Of a stretch of DNA of 52,337 bases, positions 41,290 to 48,762 are shown one piece after another. How positions within the stretch are numbered: the first letter of the stretch is position 1; every line of letters starts with the position of its first letter. A program made the translations under genes and the position numbers. Below the pieces are notes generated by a model, which saw only the letters and a program-made list of their open reading frames with translations, did not search any database and had not been told where the DNA came from. The stretch covers positions 1-52,337 of IMG/VR virus record IMGVR_UViG_3300035199_000755; one strand, written 5' to 3'. The stretch is from a virus.

Positions 41290-42699
41290 TTATCCAGCTT
41301 TTTCCTCAACTATACGAAGCAAATTTAAGTCTTTGTCTTTTCCCACTTGTTCCCACTTCGCTTTAAGTACTTGTTTTAAATCTTCATTTTGGCGGTTGCT
41401 TGATTCCTGTAGTGTCATTTCAGTATCTGTAACAAAAAATTTTGATTTCGATGTATCAATCCGCATATTAAAAACCAGACCGTCTCTTCCCGCTCGATTT
41501 TTTGCAATAAACAGACGAGCTGTACCAGATGCCTTTTCTACTGGTTTCCTGGATAAAGATAGAACGACGTCGGCGACCATGGCTTTTGCGTAAGCTTCAC
41601 TCATATTCTCCAGACCCACAATATCAGCAGATGATGCAGTTCTATTAGCCTGGGATGCACTCCAGATGGGGACATCAAGCTCCATCGCGAGATTACGGAG
41701 CTCTTCATAAATTAACTTCAGCTCGTGACGAAGAGAATCGTATCGTCTCGTTGATCGCATAATATCTGCGTAGTCTATGATTATTACATCTGGTATAAAT
41801 CCTTTCAATAACAACTTATCTATATGACCCTTTATCGTCATAATCGTGGCAGAGTTTGTGGGATATTCCTTTATAAACAATCTACCAAGCTGCATATTCT
41901 CATATTTTGCTTTTACAATATTTTTTGAATCAACAACGTCTGTACTGGAAATATCGCACAGGTTTGAATCGTATCTAATGCCCACAGACATCTCTGATAA
42001 CTCAAAAGTATAATGCAACACATTTTTACCCATTTTTAATGCATGGGCGCCCAAAGCAACCAGGAAATGACTCTTTCCGACACCCGTCGGTGCAGTAATT
42101 ATACCAATTTCACCGCGGCCTAAGCCACCGTTCAAAATGCTTCTATCATCTAATTTTCCTATCCCCGTAGGCACGGAATTCCTATTAATCTTAAGAAATC
42201 TAGCATCTATATCTTCCATGAAATCATGGCCCACCGATGCCACAGTACCCACCGTAAGAGCTTCTTTTATAACGCCTAATACATTATCCAACTTGTCGGT
42301 TGCGATAAGCTCTACGGCATTTTCTAGGGCATCCTTCAACGCTTGCTTCCTACAAAAGTCTAGACTTTTATCCTTAACATAATCTAAATCCCCCATATCG
42401 GGGTTTGTTTTAATTCTTGTCAGGTACTCAACTATTTGATCTCTTAATATAATATCATTTCCATCTCTTAAAGAATCACGAACAATTGTAACAAGTAATT
42501 GCATAGTAGGAAATGTATGGTATTTCTGATAATAAGAAAAATATTTCTCTGCAAGAAACTGAATATATTTTAGTTCAAAGAATTCTTTCCTTGCTACTTC
42601 TTGCATCTGGGCGGCCCACTTTTTATCGCATAAAAGAGCCTGCATAATTTTTTCTTGAAATGACTTTCCATATTCGGCGAATGTTGCTAACTCACTCAT
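41290..42699 (-). CDS. DnaB-like replicative DNA helicase
   Basis: 469 residues. The N-terminal 150 residues are helical. Then VPTGIGKLDDRSILNGGLGR leads to the Walker A APTGVGKS (203-210), FELSEMSVGIRYD, Walker B VIIIDYADIM and the sensor SASQANRT. SEAYAKAMVADVVLSLSR and LFIAKNRAGRDGLVF are the C-terminal DnaB/RecA-fold motifs, with an Arg-finger region. It would unwind DNA as a hexamer at the fork. No primase domain or separate primase gene is seen in the window. Confidence 0.88.
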   Translation of the reverse strand: MSELATFAEYGKSFQEKIMQALLCDKKWAAQMQEVARKEFFELKYIQFLAEKYFSYYQKYHTFPTMQLLVTIVRDSLRDGNDIILRDQIVEYLTRIKTNPDMGDLDYVKDKSLDFCRKQALKDALENAVELIATDKLDNVLGVIKEALTVGTVASVGHDFMEDIDARFLKINRNSVPTGIGKLDDRSILNGGLGRGEIGIITAPTGVGKSHFLVALGAHALKMGKNVLHYTFELSEMSVGIRYDSNLCDISSTDVVDSKNIVKAKYENMQLGRLFIKEYPTNSATIMTIKGHIDKLLLKGFIPDVIIIDYADIMRSTRRYDSLRHELKLIYEELRNLAMELDVPIWSASQANRTASSADIVGLENMSEAYAKAMVADVVLSLSRKPVEKASGTARLFIAKNRAGRDGLVFNMRIDTSKSKFFVTDTEMTLQESSNRQNEDLKQVLKAKWEQVGKDKDLNLLRIVEEKAG

Positions 42700-42703
42700 G
42701 AAT

Positions 42704-43648
42704 CTATCTGTTCTCCATGTGTATCATACTATAGAATAAAGAATCGACATTAACGTTTTGTATACCCAAGCTTATTAATTCTCGGATTACACCTACTTTA
42801 TTTTTTACGACGCTTGATTCATCCAAAACATAATCAATCTTTTTTATTTGTTCAGCCGAAAGAGGTTCTGTGTCTAAATACATCAAGCGCCAATTTCGTT
42901 TGATGATATCAATATTATCACAAACTTTTTTGTACAGCAGAATTTTACTTTTTTGACGCATGTCGGTAGCATGCGCAACCATCTCATCAATAGTTACGTC
43001 TCTATTTTCCACCAACATTGGAAATCGTTTCACTACAGTTTTAGGACCGGCTCCCTTTATCCCCGAAATATTATCGCTTGCATCACCACAAAATGTACGC
43101 AAAAGGCATACATTTCTGGGGGGTACTCCCATTTCTTTCTCCACGGCGGATTCTCCAATGATTATTTTACGATTTGGAGAAAACATCGAAACGTTATCAC
43201 ATACCAACTGATAAAAATCCCTGTCACTGCTTGCGATTACGCATTCATCACGCTGTAATCGATACTTTGTTAAGTAGGCTATCACATCATCTGCTTCACA
43301 GTTTGTAATGTATACTTGCCTAACGGGTAAAAGTTTTAGCACGTTTATCAACGATTGGATTTGCCATGATCTGTTTTCCATTGTATCTGGGATTTCATCG
43401 TAATACCTGTTGGGCTTTGGAGGTTTTCTACCTTTTTTATAATCTGGATAAATAGACCTACGGTAATTTGACCCCTGACTTTCCCATACTACTATTATTC
43501 TGTCTGGACAAAACTTACCTACAAGTGATCTTAGTTGATTTAAAAACCCGGTTACCCCGCCACACAAATCACCGTTAGTTGTCATTGATGGATTGGCAAT
43601 ATAGTTTCTGATAAAAAGATTTAATGCATCAATAATGACATATTTCAT
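42704..43648 (-). CDS. 5'-3' exonuclease / flap endonuclease
   Basis: 314 residues. The N-terminal IIDALNLFIRNY gives the first metal Asp. Later metal-binding segments are CEADDVIAYL, ASSDRDFYQL and FCGDASDNISGIKGAGPKT, the last containing the helix-hairpin-helix DNA-binding loop. YRRSIYPDYKKGRKPP is the usual arch region. It resembles T4 RNase H and the N-terminal domain of Pol I. It should remove RNA primers and flaps. It overlaps the RecA-like gene by 4 bases. Confidence 0.9.
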   Translation of the reverse strand: MKYVIIDALNLFIRNYIANPSMTTNGDLCGGVTGFLNQLRSLVGKFCPDRIIVVWESQGSNYRRSIYPDYKKGRKPPKPNRYYDEIPDTMENRSWQIQSLINVLKLLPVRQVYITNCEADDVIAYLTKYRLQRDECVIASSDRDFYQLVCDNVSMFSPNRKIIIGESAVEKEMGVPPRNVCLLRTFCGDASDNISGIKGAGPKTVVKRFPMLVENRDVTIDEMVAHATDMRQKSKILLYKKVCDNIDIIKRNWRLMYLDTEPLSAEQIKKIDYVLDESSVVKNKVGVIRELISLGIQNVNVDSLFYSMIHMENR

Positions 43649-44832
43649 CCACCTAACTCTTGCGTAGCTTCATTAATACTGTCACTCAGCGATCTAACAT
43701 CTTCATACGATTCAGGATCTATATCTGGCTCGGAAGCAAATTTCTTGATCATCATATCATCTATCAGTAGATTAATATAATTCGCATTGTTTGCATCATC
43801 TAAAATTGTATCGAAATCTGCTTTATAAAATTTCTTTTCTATAATAAGTTCGCCGGTTGTACTATCAACTACGGTAAATTTTTTCCATGCACCAGTACCT
43901 GAAACCTCTATAAGTTTGCCTGTTTGTTCTATTTCACCATGTTTTCTAAGCATGTCGAAAAGCTGTTCGTGTTCTTTGATTCCAACACCAAAGTGAATTT
44001 CAAAATCAACCTTTCTAAATGGTGGTGCAACTTTATTTTTGATCGTCTTGGCCCACACATTAATTCCGATAACATCACCGTCTTTGTTTTTAATAGGTTG
44101 CCCGGCCCCTAGTTTTAGTCTAACTGATGAATGAAAGGGGATTGCCTTACCACCCGGAGTTGTATCTGGATCCCCAAACATCACACCAATTTTAGTACGA
44201 ACTTGATTTAATATAAGAAAAAGTGTATTGGTATCACCGATAACCTGCGTAATTTTTCTCATACCCTTTGAAATAGCTCGAGCTTGTAAGCCTATACTAT
44301 CCTTGTCATAGTCCCCTAATAATTCAGCCTTCGGAGATGACGCGGCCACGCTATCCCATATTATCGTAATAGGAACATCCTTATTTAAAGCCTTTGCTTT
44401 TAAAATTGTTGACTGGGCAAATTTAAACACGTCCTCTGTACATGACGTCTCTATAAAAACAAACCTACTGCTAATATCAATCCCTAAAGCCTCTAAGTTT
44501 TCTACGCTTGTTGCATTTTCAGTATCGATATAAACAACAATACCACCCATCAACTGGGTCGATCTTGCAACCTGAATAGCTAAATGGGACTTTCCTATGC
44601 TAGGAGGACCAAAAATTTCTACGATTCTTCCCTCTGGAAGTCCACCGTGACTTCTATTGGACACAATGTAGTCTATTAATTTAGATCCTGTCGATATCCA
44701 GCGCTTTACATGCGTTGGCGAAGTATCTGTCGCAAGATTATACGCTATACGACTTCCGTGCTCTTTATTCAGGGCTGTAATTAAGTCAGAGGCAAAACAA
44801 TCTGCTTTGACTTTACCTTCGCTATTTTTCAT
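43645..44832 (-). CDS. RecA/UvsX-like recombinase
   Basis: 395 residues. STGSKLIDYIV precedes Walker A GPPSIGKS (75-82). VVYIDTENATS contains the catalytic Glu region. ITIIWDSVAASSPKAE is Walker B and FLILNQVRTKIGVMFGDP is the L1/L2 part. GGKAIPFHSSVRLKL follows as in RecA. The C-terminus is acidic. It should form filaments on single-stranded DNA for strand exchange and repair. It precedes the exonuclease gene and follows the gp32-like SSB. Confidence 0.9.
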   Translation of the reverse strand: MKNSEGKVKADCFASDLITALNKEHGSRIAYNLATDTSPTHVKRWISTGSKLIDYIVSNRSHGGLPEGRIVEIFGPPSIGKSHLAIQVARSTQLMGGIVVYIDTENATSVENLEALGIDISSRFVFIETSCTEDVFKFAQSTILKAKALNKDVPITIIWDSVAASSPKAELLGDYDKDSIGLQARAISKGMRKITQVIGDTNTLFLILNQVRTKIGVMFGDPDTTPGGKAIPFHSSVRLKLGAGQPIKNKDGDVIGINVWAKTIKNKVAPPFRKVDFEIHFGVGIKEHEQLFDMLRKHGEIEQTGKLIEVSGTGAWKKFTVVDSTTGELIIEKKFYKADFDTILDDANNANYINLLIDDMMIKKFASEPDIDPESYEDVRSLSDSINEATQELGG

Positions 44833-44842
44833 TTGTTGTCCG

Positions 44843-45613
44843 TTAACTTAACAAATCAGAAAAAGCCGAGTCAAGATCATCGTATGTCTTACCAGAAGTA
44901 TTACCTTCTTCACTCGTGGGTTGTTTTAATGCCTGCGTGTGTTCGGTGCCGTCATTATCAGATGCACCATTCAACCAGTCGTTTACGATTTTTTCAATTT
45001 CGTCATACGACTTTAATTTATAGATGTCATTAAGGTCTGGAACACCATCTATGTATTCCTTAATGGTATCTGGAGTTGATGCCAGCTGAGTTGCCTTGGG
45101 CTTTGGCATGACTTCCGTGGTTGGAAATGATCTATTCGGTAACTTTTGCATTGTTACAGTTAAATCATGGCCTTCGAGGGGGTCTGAAATGTCACCGTAA
45201 TCTGCATCGAGCAGAATATTTAACAAGCTTTGATACACCATTTTACCAAAGCCCCACCATCGTACACCCTTATCTTCTTCTCCACGTACAATTACACCTG
45301 CGTATGCTCGCATTTTAGGGTATAGCTTCTTAGCCGTTTCACGTGCAGTTGGAGTACCTTCCTCATGCAGTTTATTAATTAATTCCTGCACGGGGTCCGG
45401 TTTTCCAAACTGGTGGGGGGCTAAAATACCTGGATTATTTCCAATATTATAATAGAAATATCGTTCCTCGAAAGGTGTTCCATTAGCCGTGTTCAGTGGT
45501 AAAAGGCGAACGACGCTCTTACCAAGTGGGGGTTTCCAAAGGGAACTCGCTGAACGAGCTTTTCCCGATAGTTGATTTAATTTATTTTTAATTGCGTTAA
45601 GATCTAGTGCCAT
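44843..45613 (-). CDS. gp32-like single-stranded DNA-binding protein
   Basis: 256 residues. The basic N-terminus LNAIKNKLNQLSGKA and SSLWKPPLGKSVVRLLPLN (24-42) resemble the start of the T4 gp32 core. VRWWGFGKMVYQSLLNIL and LEGHDLTVTMQKLP are OB-fold strands. The C-terminus is acidic with DDLDSAFSDLL, the tail type that recruits replication partners. The Zn-binding motif of T4 gp32 is not obvious. Position next to RecA and helicase fits a replication SSB. Confidence 0.82.
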   Translation of the reverse strand: MALDLNAIKNKLNQLSGKARSASSLWKPPLGKSVVRLLPLNTANGTPFEERYFYYNIGNNPGILAPHQFGKPDPVQELINKLHEEGTPTARETAKKLYPKMRAYAGVIVRGEEDKGVRWWGFGKMVYQSLLNILLDADYGDISDPLEGHDLTVTMQKLPNRSFPTTEVMPKPKATQLASTPDTIKEYIDGVPDLNDIYKLKSYDEIEKIVNDWLNGASDNDGTEHTQALKQPTSEEGNTSGKTYDDLDSAFSDLLS

Positions 45614-45674
45614 TTTTCGGTCTCCTATTTAAAAGGTCATACAAATTTAACCCCTAAAATGAAGACTGTATAAG

Positions 45675-46916
45675 CTAGATCTCATATACTGGCTTTGCGC
45701 CACCGAAAAACTTTGCCTGTGTTCTATAAAACTCTGGTGTTCTTGCTCGACCCATACCAAGGGGTAGCGAATATCCAGCGACGCTTCCCGCGACCGATTG
45801 CTCATCAACATCATCAAAGCTAGATTTTTTACTTGCTTTTTTCTTTTTCTTCTTTTTCTTTGATGATGCCTCAAGTTTAATGCTTGCCCTTACATAGTCT
45901 CGTAATGTGTGGGTATCAACACTTTCGTTTAAACCGTTTAACGACATAGCTTTATCATATGAATCTATCCTAATATTCGATAATAGTTTAAGGTAACCAT
46001 TACGACGTAAAACTTTGAATGCCAGGTTTTCCACAGAGTATTCTCCCCCTGCCTCCAAACCAGCTTTACGCATGCTACGTATACGATCTCTTAATTTCTC
46101 AGCCTGTTTATTAACATGCAGGTATCTTTTTTTATCATACGCCGACTTCAGTCTATCGATTCTTAACATAGTATCGATAGCTTTTTTCCTTATGCCCGTT
46201 TTATCGATAACAGGCTGATCACTTGACGGACTGTTTAACCACTTATCACGCTTAACGGAATACACCCCCGTACTGTGGTGGGGCTCTGACATATCTTGCA
46301 CATAGATTTCTACAGGATGATTCTTAATTAAAATACCGTGTGTCTGATTCCAATTCGAGCTTACCGCCTGAAAATAGGTTCTAAGAAGTTCTTTATCAAT
46401 ATCAATATCGTTAAAATCAATTAGAACGTGAAGATCAACATCACTATGGCTTGACCAGTTATAGTTTGCCAATGAGCCTGTTAGGGTAATATCGCGAACT
46501 TTACTTGCTGGAATTTCCAGCTTGGCTATAAAATCACCGACTATCTTCATTAGGCGTGCCCTAATAGAACTGTGCAATTCCTGCTTAGCTGTCCATATAT
46601 CGGAATGTAGTTCATCATGGAATCTCATACCGCTAATCGTTATATCGGAATCTTCCTCCGTCTCAGAAAGCTCTCCGAAAAGATCGGGGGCTAGTAAATG
46701 AGGATTTTTTAGAAAGCGGTTCGTTAACTTTTTATCCAGGACCTTCGCAGCTATTTTCATATCATCTGATACGACTTGCGACATTCGCCTAGAACCGTGG
46801 GAACCAACATTCGAAAATAAACTAGGAAACCCACCAATTCCCTGGTACTTAATCTTGTCCCCAAAGCTAACGGCTATATTTTTTGAAAACGGGGATCGGT
46901 TAGGGGCGTTATTCAT
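45675..46916 (-). CDS. Pol-beta-type nucleotidyltransferase with Lys-rich C-terminal region
   Basis: Start placed at ATG 46914-46916 (MNNAPNRSPF) instead of an upstream GTG. 413 residues. LTGSLANYNWSSHSDVDLHV gives the G-S...DxD motif, and HPVEIYV supplies the third acid. Around residue 335 THTLRDYVRASIKLEA is the tag-like helix seen elsewhere, followed by eight consecutive Lys and a C-terminal segment SVAGSVAGYSLPLGMG. It could add nucleotides to RNA or protein. It lies between the HD-domain gene and SSB. The C-terminal tail looks like an interaction or virion-targeting part. Confidence 0.75.
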   Translation of the reverse strand: MNNAPNRSPFSKNIAVSFGDKIKYQGIGGFPSLFSNVGSHGSRRMSQVVSDDMKIAAKVLDKKLTNRFLKNPHLLAPDLFGELSETEEDSDITISGMRFHDELHSDIWTAKQELHSSIRARLMKIVGDFIAKLEIPASKVRDITLTGSLANYNWSSHSDVDLHVLIDFNDIDIDKELLRTYFQAVSSNWNQTHGILIKNHPVEIYVQDMSEPHHSTGVYSVKRDKWLNSPSSDQPVIDKTGIRKKAIDTMLRIDRLKSAYDKKRYLHVNKQAEKLRDRIRSMRKAGLEAGGEYSVENLAFKVLRRNGYLKLLSNIRIDSYDKAMSLNGLNESVDTHTLRDYVRASIKLEASSKKKKKKKKASKKSSFDDVDEQSVAGSVAGYSLPLGMGRARTPEFYRTQAKFFGGAKPVYEI

Positions 46917-46952
46917 GATACTAAATATCACATAAGAAAGGTATTTACCCCG

Positions 46953-47543
46953 TCAACTACCCTTCTCCTGTTGACAAGCCATTCTATCAGCGTGATGGAC
47001 TAGGACGGCTAGCGTTGGCTCCTTCATCCTATAGGGTTTATTATCGTCGATGTACATACCGTCGTTTAAAAGAATGGACAAAAACTCATCCTCTGTTAAG
47101 TAAACACCGAAATGTTGAAAAAGAAACAATGCCCTGTGCGAAGTTGTCATATACTGCATAGACCTATTATGGGTATACATCATACCACGATCCCTATGCC
47201 AGTCACTCTGCTGATCAAGATAAAGATCCTCATCTACGGAACCAATCTTACCCCAGTCATGAAACAAGCCTGCTATTATCATAGACTCCTTAGAAATCTT
47301 ATCTTCGAAACCGTATGCTTTTACAAGTTTATTTAAGTTTGATAGAACACGAAGACTGTGGTCTATTAACCCACCTGGATGCGAGTTATGATATTCTGTA
47401 CGAGAAGAGGCGGGTGTCAATGCGGCTCTCTGCTCAAAATGGTCGAGCATTTTATTTACACCGTCCGTCCTATCTCCAAGCCTATTACAAAGTTGTCTAA
47501 ACCTATTCCAGTTTCCCTCTATTTTTTTTGCTTCATCATCCAT
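46953..47543 (-). CDS. HD-domain phosphohydrolase
   Basis: 196 residues. HNSHPGGLIDHSLRVLSNL (52-70) and IIAGLFHDWGKIGSV (89-103) give the H...HD metal motif, and VLVHHADRMA supplies the final Asp. The pattern HPGGLxDHS before HD is similar to YhaM-type 3'-5' exonucleases and other HD hydrolases. It may degrade nucleic acid ends or a nucleotide signal. It overlaps the polymerase gene by 8 bases and sits beside a nucleotidyltransferase gene, a combination seen in nucleotide-signalling and RNA-end pathways. Confidence 0.82.
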   Translation of the reverse strand: MDDEAKKIEGNWNRFRQLCNRLGDRTDGVNKMLDHFEQRAALTPASSRTEYHNSHPGGLIDHSLRVLSNLNKLVKAYGFEDKISKESMIIAGLFHDWGKIGSVDEDLYLDQQSDWHRDRGMMYTHNRSMQYMTTSHRALFLFQHFGVYLTEDEFLSILLNDGMYIDDNKPYRMKEPTLAVLVHHADRMACQQEKGS

Positions 47544-48714
47544 GTTTTATCTCCACATAAAATTCGTTCTTAAACCCTGGTATACTACACAATTCATGAC
47601 GGTACTTGCTCACATCAAAATCCGGAGCACAATCAAGAACGATACAATCATGAATCACAAATAATGGTATACACTGCTCGCTATATTGTTCAAGAGAACT
47701 AAACATTGAAGCGAACCCTAGCAGCGCTGCATCAGCAGCCGTAGATTGAACATAGTGATTGTATAAAATTGCAGGTGATTTTTTATCTGCAAAAATTGGT
47801 CGTCCAAAATAGTTTCTCATGCATCCATCTACGACGGCATCTGTAACCTTTTTTACAATTCTCTTAACACAAAAAAGTTCCTTTAAGCTAGATGATAACT
47901 TATACGCGTTTGACTTTGGTAAACCCGTTAGTTCCGACACCTTTTTTGTTCCAGCACCATACAATATGGAAAGCACAGCACGCTTAATAATATCTCGCGA
48001 TAGTCCGAGATTAAGATCTTGTTCAATTTGCGTGTATATATCACGCTCCGGAGTGCCGCCCGCTACCGCTAAAGCGATCCGCGGCTCTAATGAAACATAG
48101 TCGATAAATACAATTTTGCCGGACGGGAAGCGGCTCTTTATAATACCCCTTGCCGTTTTTGGTAGTGTCAGAATCCTTGGACCGGATGCGACAGTAAGTC
48201 GACCGGTCGCAGTCTTAAAACGATCATAGCATACTCTCTCGGCAAAACCAGAGGCATTGGCCTCAAAGGAATCTAACGTGGACGTATCGCCGTGTGTGGA
48301 ACGGCATAGTCTATTTAACTTTGGCACGTCGATTGATGCGTGTCCGAGGGAATCCAGAAGTGTCTGTTGGGCTCGAAAAGTATTTACCACATAGTTCCAT
48401 GTTTGCCCACTTAGAATGTCATCAGCAGTGGTTAGAAGAGACGATACGTATTCACGGAACCTACCCGTAGGAAGTAACTTACTCCAGCGGGGGGAATCGG
48501 GATCGATGCCGATGCAGGATACAACACTGCGGTACGCTTCTGGAACGGTCGGTCGATCCAGGCGTTGGAGTCGGAGGGCGGTATCTAGATCTCCGTTCGA
48601 GCCGTTAAAACTGGGCTGGGTCTCCACGTCTGTCCATCTAAATTCCCTTGGTTCGGTTTTTACCCGCAGGTGGGAATGGGTACCAAGTAACTCCTTTGAT
48701 AAAACAAAATCCAT
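47536..48714 (-). CDS. Family A DNA polymerase, short, Leu at the 762 position
   Basis: 392 residues, polymerase domain only; no 3'-5' exonuclease domain. Motif A is FIDYVSLEPR (Asp205, Glu210, Arg212). Motif B is SRDIIKRAVLSILYGAG (Arg240, Lys244, Tyr252-Gly253), in which Leu248 sits where E. coli Pol I has Phe762. Motif C is VIHDCIVLD (His355, Asp356), with Cys in place of the usual Glu883. GRLTVASGPRILTLPK precedes motif A as in Pol I. The catalytic Asp residues are kept. Since a full DnaE-like polymerase is also present, this may do repair, primer replacement or recombination synthesis. Confidence 0.85.
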   Translation of the reverse strand: MDFVLSKELLGTHSHLRVKTEPREFRWTDVETQPSFNGSNGDLDTALRLQRLDRPTVPEAYRSVVSCIGIDPDSPRWSKLLPTGRFREYVSSLLTTADDILSGQTWNYVVNTFRAQQTLLDSLGHASIDVPKLNRLCRSTHGDTSTLDSFEANASGFAERVCYDRFKTATGRLTVASGPRILTLPKTARGIIKSRFPSGKIVFIDYVSLEPRIALAVAGGTPERDIYTQIEQDLNLGLSRDIIKRAVLSILYGAGTKKVSELTGLPKSNAYKLSSSLKELFCVKRIVKKVTDAVVDGCMRNYFGRPIFADKKSPAILYNHYVQSTAADAALLGFASMFSSLEQYSEQCIPLFVIHDCIVLDCAPDFDVSKYRHELCSIPGFKNEFYVEIKHG

Positions 48715-48762
48715 GCATTATTATACATCACGGCAAGGTGGGTTGTACAGAGTTAAATCCAA

